Made by a program: the position numbers and the translations under genes | Shown: positions 13,701-28,700 of the stretch, piece after piece | Layout: each line of letters opens with the position of its first letter | Position numbering within the stretch: position 1 is the first letter of the stretch | NCBI GenBank assembly: GCA_963693285.1 | Contig: OY848918.1 | Coordinates: forward strand, 16,180,263-16,244,262 | Direction of reading: 5' to 3' | Source: Xestospongia muta | Taxonomy: Eukaryota; Porifera; Demospongiae; Haplosclerida; Petrosiidae | Length of the DNA stretch: 64,000 nucleotides | Notes under the pieces: model-generated | The model's database searches: none | What the model was told of the DNA's origin: nothing | Seen by the model: only the letters and a program-made list of their open reading frames with translations

Positions 13701-16700
13701 ATTGTTTTATAATAGTACTATAATTGTCATCGACATAGATATGACCAATGAAGTGTCAAAAGGCACACAAAGAATTTTGATATGATTTTTATAAACGTTT
13801 TCTTATTTTTTGCGACATCGTTTGTTTCTGTAGGTACTACTTTATCATATGATATACTTGTCTTAACATAAAATACAAAACTGACATATAAATGTTAAAG
13901 TATAGTTAAGAATGCAATATAACACATGTGTGAACAAGGTAAGGCACTTCAAATAGACTATGAGGCTATAGGCAAGTGATCTACAAGACTTATCATTATC
14001 AAGTCTTGTGATCTATACAGGAAGCTCATGAGGACAATGTACAACTGAACCACAATTTAGTTGCATTGCTATAGAGTCATTGACAAGGAAGAAAATATTT
14101 GTACAAGGCTTAGAGCCGTTGTGATCTCTTAATAAGGCTCTGAACTAAAGACAGAGCTCATTCAATACAAGTTTGTTGTTATTTGTATGCCTACCAGTAT
14201 AACAGACTAATCTAAACTATCAACAATCAGTACTTAGTTGCTTTACAATATTACTGATAGCTCAAGTAGTTGAGACTGATGTAGAGAAAGAACTTTTGAT
14301 TCCATTGATAATGGCCAGACTTCATTCTCTAGGGTAGAGTACTTTCTTCGAGGAAAGGAATGAGCTTTTGATTCACTAGAAAAATGCAAAACTTCCTTCT
14401 CATTTGAGTTTTTGTGTTCGAGGTAGAGAATGAAAGTTTCATTCCCAAAAAAAGGCAAGACTTCCTCTTCATGGGTAATGGCCATATTTCCTTCTTTAGG
14501 GTCCACAGAAAATGGCAAGACTTCCTTATCTAGGGTTGAGTAATTGCGTTCATAGTAAAGAATGAACTTTTGATTGCCATATAATGGCCAGATGTTCTTC
14601 TCTAGGATTGAGTAATTGTGTTCAAGGTACAGAATGAACTTTGATTCAACAGAAAAATGGCCAGACTTCCTTATCTAGGTTAATGGCCAGACTTCCTTCT
14701 CTAGTGTCCTCAGTAAATGGCCAGATTTCCTTCTCTAGGGTTGACTAGTATAGAATGAACTTTTAATTCTTTAGAAAATGGCCGGACTTGCTTCTCCAGG
14801 GTCCCCAGAAAATGGCCAGATTTTTTTTCTAGGGTTGAATAATTGTGTTCAAGGTACAGAATGAACTTTGATTCCCCAGAAAAATGGCCAGACTTCTTTA
14901 TCTAGGTTAATGCCCAGACTTACTTCTCTAGTGTCCCCAGTAAATGGCCAAAATTCCTTATCTAGGGTTGAGTAGTGTGTTTGAGGTGGAGAATGAACTT
15001 CTAATTCTTTAGACAATGGCCAGACTTCCCTCTCCAGGGTCCCCAGAAAATGGCGAGAATTCTTTATCTATGGTTGAGTAGTTGTGTTCGAGGAAAAGAT
15101 TAAATTTAGATTCCCCAGAAAATGGCTAGACTTCCTTCTCTAGGATTGAGTATTTGCATTCAAGGTATAGAATGAATGTTTCATTCCCCAGAAAAGGGCA
15201 AGATTTCCTTCTTATGAGTGATGGCCATTTTGGCCAGATTTTTTTCTAAGTTTGAGTAATTGTGTTTAAGGTACAGAACGAACTTTGATTGCCAAGAAAA
15301 ATGGCCAGACTTCTTTATGTAGGTTAATGGCCAGACTTCCTTGTCTAGTGTCCCCAGTAAATGGCCAGAATTCCTTCTCTAGGGTTGAGTAGTGTGTTCT
15401 AGGTAAAGAATGAACTTGTAATTCTTTAGACAATTGGCCAGTCTTCCTTATCTAGGGTTGAGTAGTTGTGTTCGAGGTATAAAATGAACTATTGATTGCC
15501 TAGATAATGGCCAGATGTTCTTCTCTAGGGTTGAGTAATTGTGTTTGAAGTAAATAATGAACTTTTGATTATCCACAAAATGGCCAGAATTCCTTCTATA
15601 GGCTAATGGCCAGACTTCCCTCTCCATGGTCACCAGAAAATGGCCAGAATTCTTTAACTAGGGTTGAGTAGTTGCAAAATGGCTAGGCTTCTTTATCTAG
15701 GTTAATGGCCACACTTCCTTCTCTATTGTCCCCAGTAATTGGCCAGAATTCCTTCTCCAGGGTTGAGTAGTGAGTTCGAGGTACAGAATGAACTTTGATT
15801 CCCCAGATAAAGGCCAGAATTCCTTCTAGGGTTGAGCAGTTGGTTAGAGGTAGAGCTTGAACTTTGATTCCCAAGTTAATGGCCAGACTTCCTTCTTTAG
15901 GGCTAAGTAGTATTTTCAAAGTACTGAATCAATTTTGATTAGATGATGTTTAGACTTCTTTCTTTAGGGTTGAGTAGTTGAGTTAGAGGTAGAGACTGAA
16001 CTTTTGATTCCCCAGCTAATGGCCAGACTTCCTCCTTCTAGGGTTGAGTTGTTGCATTTGAAGTAAAGAATGAATTTTTGACAATGAAGGGTTAAGTTGT
16101 TGTGTTAGAGGTAGAAAATGTACCACTGATTCACAAGAAAATGGCCAAACTTCCTTCTCTAGGGTTGAGTCGTATTTTTGAAGTACAAAATGACTTTTGA
16201 TTCTGCAGATAATGATATCTTTCTCTAGCGTTGTGTAGTTGTGTTAGAGGTAAAGAATGAACTTTTGATTCCACAGATAATGGCCACACTTCTTTCTCTA
16301 GAGTTGAGTAGTTGAGTTAGAGGTAGAAAATCAACTTTTGATTCTGTAGAAAATGGCCAGACTTCCTTTTCTAAACTTGAGTAGTTGAGTTCAAGGTAAA
16401 GAATGAACTTTGATTCCCCTGATAAAGGCCAGACGTCCTTCTATAGTATGAGTAGTTGCATTAAAGGTAAAAAATAAACGTTTGATTCCTTAAGTAATGG
16501 CTAGAATTTTTTCTAGGGTTGAGTACTTGCATTAGAGGTAAATAATGAACTTTAATAAGTTGTTGTGCTAGAGGTAGAAAAGGTACGTCTGATTCTCAAG
16601 AAAATGTCCAGATTCCTTTTCTAGGGCTGAGTAGTATTTTCGAAGTACAAACTGAACTTTTTATTCTACAGATAATGGCTAGACTTCTTTCTCTAGGGTT

Positions 16701-19700
16701 GTGTAGTTGTGTTAGAGGTAGAGACTCAACTTTTGATTCACCAGAAATGGGCAGACTTCCTTCTAGGGTTGAGTAATTGGATTAGAGGTAGAAAATGAAT
16801 TTTTGATTCCTCAGGTAATGTCCAAACTTCATTCTAGGGTTGAGTGGTTGTGTTCAAGGTAAAGAATGAACTTGAGTAGTTGCGTTTAAGCTAGAGAATG
16901 AATTTTTGATTCTACAAATAATGTCCAGACTTCCTTTTCTAGGCTCGAGTAGTTTCCTTCTCTATCTGTTTTTATTTTTAATAACAACTTGTAGGAAAGT
17001 GTTCTTACAGAAATATGATGGAGGAGAGCTCTGATTGAACCATGTTATGAATACGTTCTCTATACACAACTTGATTTGATTTGGTACCTTGAGGATAATA
17101 TTTATATGTAGGTGAATGTGAAGTTTTAGGAGCAGAGACATTTTTGCTTACAACAGTAACAGGGAATGAAGACAGTGGTCCTTCAGAGACAAGTGGTATC
17201 TTTATCTTGAACTGTATCCAGTACAAAAAGGTAAGATTAGCTTTAGCCCATAGACGTTGTTGCAACATTCGAATATCCCATAGAACTGTGTCACAAAATT
17301 CCATAAGCTGCGTTAGTGCTGCAACAAATGTAGAAATTTACTCTTCATCAACATCAACTACTCTCCCTGTTATTGAACTTGAATCTTTCCATTTAAAAAT
17401 GACAGCTTTGGGTGATAGTGTCCTTGCAATGTCTTTGTTACCCTTGCACATGATTGACTGATTATACGTAAAATTCTATTAAACCGCAAATACACGTGAC
17501 AGCGAAATTTATTTCAAGAAAAATTAAAATATGACTTTTTTTGGTTGACTTGCAAAAAGGGAGTTTTACTGAAAGAAGTAGGCAGATTGGTATAGAGAAG
17601 GTTCGTTCAGAAGGAAGATGAGTTTGAGAAGTAGACATCTATATTTTGAAAGTTGGCTGTAGACATTACTACGACGAAGATATAGTAGCGTGAGTGTAAA
17701 GCACTTTTTCGTACACCAAGCTAAAGCAAGTGGATCGCTGAATCTAAGCTGCTATAGAAACTACTGAAGGCATTGCTATGTCTTTTCAAAGCCAGAAACA
17801 CTCGAAGTAACGTAGGTTTTTGAACTATAGAGTAATACTAAGCAGTATGTATACATTAAAGTTTTTCTCTTTGTGCTCATACAATAGTGACAATTGCTCG
17901 TGATTGTTGTAGCCATTGGCAATTTTTATTTTTTATAATAGGTTTAGTAAATGTTACAATGTGATTATAAGAAACTATATATGATCAGTAGTGGACTGAT
18001 GTATATAATACATACAGATTTTATGAGATATGAGATATTGTATGAATAGATACTTATAGACGAAACATATATTTATATTGTGCAAATATTACTGGTATTG
18101 TTTTGTGTACCACATTAGGAAGTAATCTTTAGCATCACCAATGTGAAAAAGCCAAACATCACACTCTCTATAATACCAGGATGTGACAGGAACCATTGAC
18201 ATGAGTGTGGTGAACTGCATTGTGGTAAGAGTATTGACCTCTTTTCAACTTGTTGTTGTCATCTCTTATCTTCATAGGGAAATGATGAAGAGATAGTTGT
18301 TGAATAGGTCTTCAACTATCACCACATCTTAGTCAACTACAATAGTTACCTATAACTCTTTTGCTAGCTGAACATAGAACTCTTTTATGTTTTAAATGTT
18401 GCTGGTTGTGATAATGTTTGTGTAAAATGTATGTATTCATGATGGTAATATTGAACAGAAAGAAGACTATATATTTATACAACTTGTGTTACTTGATTTT
18501 ACAACTGTAATAGCCATGGAGCTGATCCCCACAGTCCTCTTCACCTATGTACTTGTTATATATAATATTTTGTGGACAAGGTTTATAGGTGCCCTCTCTG
18601 CCCTCTCACTTGCTCTGGCATGCCATTCAAAGTTAGAATAACTGGTTATTCATTTTGTAATGTATAATAAATTTGATTTAATGTTTAACTTGTTATCACA
18701 TGTACTTAATTCTTGACCCTAATTAAAACATCACTGATGATAGTAAATATGAATAGGATATAATTGTTTTGGTTATATTGTTGATTCAGTTGTAGTGTCT
18801 ATGCTTTGTAGTGGTAATATCATTGCAGCTTATATATGGTATTACTAGCACCTCATATGTTGTAATAGTAGGTAGTAGTTGAATGTACATAAACAAATAT
18901 ACAGAGCTCAAGTGGTATTTTGTCATTGTTCTATCTTTTTACATAATTTTGCAAATCTGCTTCTCAGTAATGGCTCTTGTATCTTGCAGAACCCAAAGTC
19001 ACTTCTGTCTCTGTGATAAACAGGAAGTTGAAGTCAGAAGCTACTAATTTCATAATGCCAACAGACAACCAATGTCTGAATCCATAGCATTGTTAAAGCA
19101 CACTCTCATACAATAATAATAACATAATCTATTATATCACTGATTGTTAGAGCTATGATATGCTCTAAAGGTATCTCAACATAACTGTTAATAATTAATT
19201 GTTTCATTTTACCAAGACCTATATAACTAAAGGAAAAAGCCTTTATCTTAACAAACAACTGATGTAATAATGATTACATTATCAGCATAGATAATAATCA
19301 GAGTTGATGGAGGGTTTCTTGTTTTTAGCTTCTTAATATTACTTACATGATAAAACAATCAATGTTAGATGATAAAACAACAAGTAGATACACAATTATA
19401 AACACATTAGCACTATACTACACATTGAGCCAACGATATTCTTATAATATGTAACACTAAAAAACATATTTCAATTAAATCCCTTAGTTGGTAGATGTGA
19501 CAAATACGTGATAACAATAATCATTAGGAAAATCGTGATGTTAAAAATCTGTGCGCAGAGACAGCCTACACTGTAAACATTTCTGGATGTAACTATTAAA
19601 GCTTGCTTGCATTAGCCTTTTAATGTTTATAATACATTAAAGTACTACTTGTTTATCTATTGCAACCAAAATCAAATTGTTCTTTGGATAGAAAACCTGT

Positions 19701-22700
19701 AAAAGTTCTCCCAATATTCAGCTGACTCAATGATTGTCGCTGAATTTGAGATACATTTCACCTATGATAGCTACAGCTATATGAAAAGTTTTATTTTTGT
19801 AACACAAAGCTTTCTTGTTTTTGCTGAACACATAAAGTCACGTTGATTGCAATGCATCGCCTTCCGAAGGTATAAATTAGCACTGTACTTTTGCAGGTAC
19901 TATGTCATCTTGTGTTAATTATAGCTACTACAATAATCACTTTCATCTGTGTAGTTATTTTAGGATTGTTCATATTTTAAATATGAACAATTAAACCACT
20001 ATTTAGTTTTTTTTATATACTCTTTGACAAGAAAAAAAAGATTTCCACAATGATTAGGCCTTTGTGATCACTTAATAAGGATCTGTACTCAAGGCATATT
20101 GCATCCAATTAATGTTTAGTTAATTGTAAATTTGCTAGTATAACAGATTAATCTAAACAATCAACAGTGAGTAATTATATAATTCTTTTAGAATATTACT
20201 GATAATTGTCATTGACATAGATATGACTAAATGACGAGACAAAAGGCACACAAAGAATTTTGATAATTTGTTATTAACATTCTTTATGTTTTGTGACTTT
20301 GTTTGTTTCTGTATGTGTTAATTCATTATATGATATGCTGGTCTTAATATAAAATACAAAATAAAAGTGTAACATATATGTGATAAAATCACACTGCGAA
20401 CAAATAGTGCAATGGTTTGATTAAAAAAGACTATGTAACAAATGTCTAAATATCTAGTCATACTATCAGTACAGAGGGAAAGATGTGGTTATAGTCATTT
20501 AACTTATATAGGTTTGAGAATAGTGCATGAAATTGTAGCTCAAGAGGCTGCGATAAATTAGTGCAAAGTCAGACATAATTTCAATTTGTGCTATTTGTAA
20601 ATCTCTGTTTATTGCAGCCTATTGAGGCTAGACTCTTTGTTCAGTTAATACTTTCTATAGACATTTTGGGATTAGATATATTGGGATTAGAAAATTTGAG
20701 TATTAGACTTTTTGGGATTAGACATTCTGCAACACTCCCATACATGCATATATAATTAGTAAGAAGAGAAACTGAAACTATGACTGCATCCTACTGTAAG
20801 CGAACCTACTTTATATATATTCAAAATAATTCTGAAAGTCTAGGACTGTCCCCATGTATGTCACTTCCACTTGGTACAAAGCTCATAAAGAAAAAGTACA
20901 AAACATGTGTCTAATATAAAATTACAAGGAAGCATATTTTATTAGACGCTTGATTCAAATAACAGCAGCTATAACATTTGTATTACTAAACTTTGTATGA
21001 ATAACTTCAGTATCAATAAATCTCTGTTTATTGCAGCCTATTGAGGCTAGACTCTTTGTTTAGTTAATACTTTCTATAGACATTTTGGGATTAGACATAT
21101 TGGGATTAGACAATTTGAGTATTAGACGTTTTGGGATTAGACATTCTGCAACACTCCCATACATGCATATATAATTAGTAAGAAGAGAAACTGAAACTAT
21201 GACTGCATCCTACTGTAAGCGAACCTACTTTATATATATTCAAAATAATTCTGAAAGTCTAGGACTGTCCCCATGTATGTCACTTCCACTTGGTACAAAA
21301 CTCATAAAGAAAAAGTACAAAACATGTGTCTAATATAAAATTACAAGGAAGCATATTTTATTAGACGCTTGATTCAAAAGACAGCAGCTATAACATTTGT
21401 ATTACTAAACTTCGTATGAATAACTTAAAATGCTATAACAGCAGATATACCAGATGATGATTGAGTGAAAGATTTGATGAATATTTTGAAAACACTTAAA
21501 TAAAGAGCCATTTCACACCAAGAATGTTGAATTATTTTAATTAAAAGGTCATGAATTCAAACAAACAACATTTATGGTTGCCACAAAAGCTTATCCCTTG
21601 TCTTTTAAGTTTTAAAATTGTTCCAGAAAAAGCAGGCAACTACAGAAATAATAATTACTATATAGGAAGCAGATGAATCAGAGGGCTGACAGAAAGAAGG
21701 TTATGAAAACAGAGGAGAAGATGCAACTTTTACAATCAGAACTAACCAGTGGTGAGAGGACCTTAGACTTGCATATATATATGGTAATAGTCATTGTGTA
21801 CTTTCTATTGAGAACTGAGAAAATGTACCACTTCGAAACTACTCAATGCAAACAATAGTGATTGTTTTTGTAACAGCTTCTGATGTCTAAAAGAGGCTTC
21901 CAGTTTTGCAATTAAACTGGGTGGAGCTCTGTATGGAACTTTCCTCAAATAAAGTTTTTAATGAAGTTAACAGTAATCAAGCTGCTAAGAAATCTTATCA
22001 TGACCACGGAATCTAACCATAGTTATTTGACAGTTGGTGAAGGTATGATGTAACTATTGTAAATATGGACCTAAATAGGTTGAAGGTATTGTTATGAAGA
22101 AAAGTGGAGGTGTGGCATTTCTGGTTAAAATGGTTAATGGTCAGGTATGGAAGAGACACCTACATCAATTGTTTTTTTATAGAAGGAATTCTGATTATTA
22201 TCATCCTGGTATAGAACAACCTAGTGATGTCTCTGATGATAAAAAAAACAAAAAAAACTATTGCTACTGCTATTGACAATACTGTTTTCATTGGAATCAG
22301 TTGATACTGTACAGAACTCCAGTGACCATAGTTATTCTCGATGAGCTCATAATCATCATGAATACTGTTTTCTCATAGAATAAATTGATGCCTGTGATAC
22401 CATAGAGAACTCCAGTGATCATTGTTATGGTCAACAAGTTTGTAATCATCCTGAACTATTCTTAATAATGTTGCAATGTATTCTAGTTTATGTATTGGTT
22501 TAAGTGAGAGGGATGTCACATATAATGTTTTGTGGGGTTTTGTTTTGCACTTGCTCAATAATTGGAGCACCTCATGAATTACTATTTTTTACTCTGGTTC
22601 ATCATTCTCATCATCAACCTCATCAAGACCAAATTCCTTGTCACTGCCCTGAAACATAATCTCTGGTGGTCCTTCATCATCTTCATCCCATATAAGTTCT

Positions 22701-25700
22701 AAAACATTTTTTCTAGTAAAAATTTGTCTGTCATCCATTTCTGTTAAAATGCTTGTTTGTTTTATTTTATTATCAAGTATATTATCATAAGCACATAAGT
22801 GTTGTGGTTTACCATGTGTGGGAGTTCAACAGTTCCAGTAGTGCTTGAGTAAAATTTGCAAAGTCGGTACAGGACGACGATGTTTAGCTAACAAAAAGGT
22901 AGATTATTGATATTACTTCTCCCAATGTAAATTATAGAGTTCAGCTGCTGTATATCAACTCTATAGGTTGCGCTGAAGCAAGCTATCATCTATGATGCGA
23001 TTTGCGTCATTCGTCATTACAGTAGCAACATATTATGATGCGATTCGCGTCAATCGTTGTAGAATGATTTTGATTTTAAGTCTTGTGTAATCAGTATATG
23101 AAGTTATATGAGGTGACAAAACCAGAAATAACTACACGATTACATGAATTAACCCTTCATCTGCGTTATTCAATTATTGCTCGTTAAGGGCGTGGTGCTG
23201 GACAAAAATTGCTTTAGTCAACTATTTGCTGGTCTTACCATTTTAAGGCGTTTTGCGGTTTCTATTTATAGTAGAAGTCTAAAAATAACTTGATGACTCC
23301 TTTGTGGTTAGCCACGAGGCACTGTGGGAAGAAGTGAGTCAGTGAGAGATTTGGAGTCTGTCAATGCTGGTACCTTTGTTTACGTATAAACGGTAACTTT
23401 ATAACTGACTGGTTCCTTAGAAGTAGTCTTCCTTTGCCCTATATTCCTCTTTGATAGCTCATGTTTGGGATGAAAAGGTCTCCTCGAAGCTATTTTAACT
23501 TGGCTGTGCGTGAGTAAACATGATACGTGACATCAAGAGTTTATAGTAAGCTATGAAAAATGTCATTAATCCAGAAAATATGTCAGTGAGAAAATCTCTA
23601 TTGATTTGAGGTTAGTTTGTTTTAGTATTTCATTACTTAGTGTGCCTGTCCATAGATGTTTAAAATATACTATTGGTTCTACCATTGAATACCATTAGTT
23701 GAAACACTAGTATCAGCAGAATTATTAGGAGGAGTTGGAGAAGTGGTGGTACCAGAAGATGAGAAAATTGTACTAGTTTCTTCATCCAAAAAACAATCAT
23801 CATTCTTTTTTTCTTATTTCAATCTATAAAACCATCAAAATCATCGCTAAAGTTGCTATCTATATATTCTCCATCATCTGTAGCAAAACTTCAGGAACAT
23901 TAGAACTAAGAAAACGAATCATTTCGAAAGAAAAATCAATCAAAAAACGTGAATGTTTTCATAACAAATCGGGTGCCTAAAAGAGCCTTCTGCATTTTGC
24001 AATGAAATTGGGTGGGGCTCTGTATGGAGCCTTCCGCAAATAAAGGGTTAATATCAACATTACATACAAAATACAGTCATGTATAATAATGACAACATGT
24101 TTAATAATGAAGACACTTACATTGTTAATGGCATCCAGTGATGCACCAGACTTTATTAGCACATCAGCTATATCATTGTGGCCAAAGTAAGCAGCTAAGT
24201 GAAGGGGAGTGTCATTGTTCTACATAAAGTAGATGTCATTATTTATGATCAATTCACTTTATAATATATAGCTACAACTAATGGTACATTATAAAGAGTA
24301 GATAAAATAATTCAATGTTTTTAAAATAATGTGTATAGAGAGGTTGATAATTTATGTGATGTCAGCAGTAGTATTCATGATAACTAGCTATGATATGTTT
24401 AGAAATTAAAATATTTGTCACATTATGTCACATATCTATCACATATAGATTTACAATACAGTCTCATAATACGATATATAATAGTAAGTGATTTCTTAAG
24501 TACATACTCCATAAATTTACATTATTGACAAGTTATAACTAATATAATACAATAGCTGTATAATAGCTAAATATGATAGGAATTAAGTATACACAATATC
24601 AGGTGTTAAGTGAAAAGGAAGACTAATTATTATCAATATATATCAGGTAACCTACACTATCTAATAATATGATTATTGACATTATTTTGTTACATTCATT
24701 CTATTGTTAAATCTGTTTTACTGCATATAACACTATGTAAGCAAAAATGCATATTTAAATTTTTTGCAACAAAAGTGACAAAAGTAAATGTTAAAGTATA
24801 CTCAAGTATGTAATATCATACTTGTCTGCACAAGCTAAGGCACTTCAAATAGACTATGAGGCTATAGGACAAGTGATCTACACGACTTGGATAACATATA
24901 TTATAAAAATTATAAAAAGTTGTAGATTGTTGAATTATGTTTGTTATTTCATTTATTCTTGTTGATAATAATAATAACAAATTTATTAAAACAATGTTAT
25001 GTTAGTGGAAGCTTGATTTATACAAAAGTGTCCACAATGTGTACAAGAAATAATTTTTTACAACACATGCTTGCTTGTACTTGATGATAGATCATATTGT
25101 GGATAAATTCATATTTTCATGTTTTGAGATTAGAACAGTAGATAAATGAAAATTTCACAACTTTTATAGCTTTAATACTTATTAATCAAAATGATGTACT
25201 CTACAAACCATAACTGTATTCTTGAGGTAATCAAGGAGTAAGCTAGGACTAATGTGATAAGACTTTTGTGTAGAAAACATGAACAAATAATATATACTCT
25301 CGTGATAGCAATGTAAAGTACATATCTTATTATCAGAGATCATATTCTATATAATGCCCTATTTTGTTGGCTGGTTGTTATTGGCCACATTTCATTTCTC
25401 AGTCAGTTTTAAGTAAGTTCATTTAATATTTACAGTATTTCATATAAAGACTTTATTAATTAGGGTAGTAAGAAGACCCTATTAACAATATGTACCAGCC
25501 ATCAAACAATGACATTGATTAGACTTTTGACTTAGTGACTCTCATAGTTAGCTTTTATTATCTGATAACAACATTGAAGATAGTACAGCATGCATTACAA
25601 ATGATTGGTACATCGTATTTATCGACTGAGTATAAAAACATTACCATGTATTGGAATTTTTAACTTAGCATATAGAAGTTTTGTTATATTATTTCTTTGT

Positions 25701-28700
25701 CAAAATGGACTCTGTACAGGTTGGTTGAGTTACTAGAGTAACCATTACATAACAATCTAGCATTGTACAATAGGACTTGTTGACTTCACCCACACAGAAA
25801 TATACAGTACTTGGAATAGCATATTTGTCACATGACTTGTCAACACCAATTCTTTATATATAATCTACGTATACACTGTACTTGTTTCTGTGAAAATTCA
25901 TGTATTCTATTCCTTATAATTTATGTTAATTACTTTATATTACATACAGTTTAAACATATATTGGAATGTAATCTCCACCATAACTTTATAATCATGAAT
26001 GTTTTAAGGAGTTCTGTTTATATAGTGTTAGAATGATGACAACAAGTTGTTGAATGTATTTATTTATAATATAATATCAATACATATAAAGATCTATTAG
26101 ACTATAAGTTTGTGATTTCACTAATCTACTATTAAGCACATGAAATCAATATATTCATTATCTAGACATAAAAAGTGATGACTCTTTTCTACAATGTTAG
26201 ATTGTTGATAAAAAGCATTTGTTATATATAATACAAAAGGTTTCCATATTTCCTGAGTCAACCATTAATGTGTAATAAATGGAAATGCATTGAAGACCAC
26301 TTTGTCCTTATAAATAAGGTTTCCATTATTCATAAGTCCAATGTTCCACTGTACTGATACTGATACTTCTACATGTACTTAATATGACATTTGTTATGTT
26401 ATTTGGCAAAACTACACATGTTGTGCCGAAAATTGTGAATAAACTATGTGGTTGCTATGCGGCCATTTTGTACATGTTTTTTAACAAATTTGGTTACTAA
26501 GTACTTTTATGATTTGTCTTCCTGGATGCCATACTGGATAGTATGGTATACATCCAGTACAAAATGTATGTATGCAAACATTCACTTTGAAACTATTTAG
26601 AGTAACATGTGTGATTTACCTAAATTAGGTCACATTTAATATATTCTCCAAATTCCTATGATTGATTTATAATTATAATGTTAGCTATAGCTAGTGATTA
26701 TTATTTTACTTAATTATTACAGTACAATGTAAAAGAGTAGTCTATTGTACAATGTACATTACACAAGAGTTGTAGTCTTCATGTAGATATTATGTAACAG
26801 ACAAACACAAACATAATAACATTGAAATATGAAGACTTAACAATATCAACCACTAAATATATAAACTAAAACAAGTAACTTGTTTTATAAGATCCTCATA
26901 ACTTAACTTTGTACTAAATTATAATCATAATATGAGGTACTAATAAGTTTAAATTACAATATTAAACACTAACCTTATCTAGTGCATGTATATTGGACTT
27001 ATTTTTAATTAGCATTTCTGCTATTTCAGCATTAGATGCCCAGTGTAATGCTGTTCGACCATCCTGAAAAAGAAGAAATATAAAGTTAATACTAGATAAC
27101 TAACAGTATACTATACATTGTACATAAACAAGTACTTTCATAACATGTGGTCAATATCAGTGGAGGTTCATATTGTTTATTCTCTCTCTTATGATTATTA
27201 TTAGTAGCTCATATCATGTCATGTCAATGTAGTACATTCAGCAAACAATATATTATGAGCAACAAAACTAACATGTTTAGGAAAGACTACTAATACATGT
27301 GTAAATACAAGGCAAAAGCAAGTCTAAATTAATGATGATAAAACCTCATACAATAATAAAAGGTTGTTATTAACTATAATATGAGTTACAAATGTCATAA
27401 TATAACACATTACTACAAGTATACTGTGTACAAGTATTTCATGTGTTCTTTTCTAAAACAATCTCTTTATGAAAGTACTGAAAGAAGATATTATTTCAAA
27501 GTTATTGGAAAGGTAAATCAAGTCGTCATGTGAACATCTAGCCACTTGAGTAGGCATCTATTACAATCAGAAACATTCTTCACAATAAAAGGACATGCAT
27601 AATCAATATGGATGTAGGACCAGGGCTGTTAAGGATTCTCACAAATGTGTAGAGGTACAATGGCAGGATAGACTATCCTCCCATTGTGCCTCTCGTATGA
27701 ACTATCCTGACTAGTTTATATGAAACTGACAAACTTGACAATGTTTAACCTTTACTCACAATCTGAGTAAAGAACTAGCAACAAAATATATTTGCAAGCT
27801 TAATTTTGGATATACCAGGTAGTGTATGTTCTAACTCATTACAGACGGAATTATAAATATATTTTGTAAGTCATTCAAGAGGGATTTATGAGTTTTAAGA
27901 AAGACAATCATATGAAACATACAAGCTTAACTTTGGACATAACAGGGTATGTATAATGTAACTCATTAATTAGGGAATTTTGAAAATGAATCATCAAGAA
28001 ATTATGAGTTTTTGGAGGGACAATAATATGAAATGTCAGAGGAAATAGCCATTTTTTAAGAATATAGAGTGGTACTAGGTCCTTGTGTATACTTGATAGA
28101 GGGAAACCTTGAGAAACAGAATAGGTTATGGTTTAATATGACCAGGGGTGACAGGAAAGGTTTCAAATTGATTGAATAATAATATTATGCACATGGTAAA
28201 GTTACAGTGGACAGATAACTTAATGCATCAACATTACATCATTGAAGACATACAGAGGTCATATTGGGAACTGCTTTTGTTTCATTTAACAGAAGAATGA
28301 GGGTTTTTTTGATCAGTCAATAATGTGAATGGTCGGTCATAGAGATATTGATGGATTCATTTAGCTCCAAAGACAATCCATGTTCTTTGTCTAACTGAGA
28401 ATATTTTTTTTCAGTTGGAGCTAGGGTGTAAGATGCGAAACCAATCGGGTGTTCTGAACTATCATCAGAGATGTGACAGAGAATTGCCCCCAGACCATGG
28501 CAAGGAGCATGATATGAGAGAACAATTCTTCTTTGGATCAATATCAACTATAGAGGCGGTGAGTAATTCTTTTTAATGAAATGATTAACCTCCTGAGATG
28601 CCTACTGTTTTGGATGACTTTTCTATAACAGAAAACAAAGGATTCAGATTGGACAATAAACTTAGAAGAAACTTGTGTAAAAATAGAGGAGTCTTATAAG

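Noticed and set aside
14243..15919. Several minus-strand ORFs of 60-90 codons within 14.2-15.9 kb with WPL repeats
   Set aside because: They are readings of the 70-bp minisatellite; unit length and indels change frame between copies and no start or splice context is conserved.
14250..16960. Regular repeats considered as a CRISPR array
   Set aside because: Units are directly adjacent and degenerate with no unique spacers, and the DNA is clearly eukaryotic.
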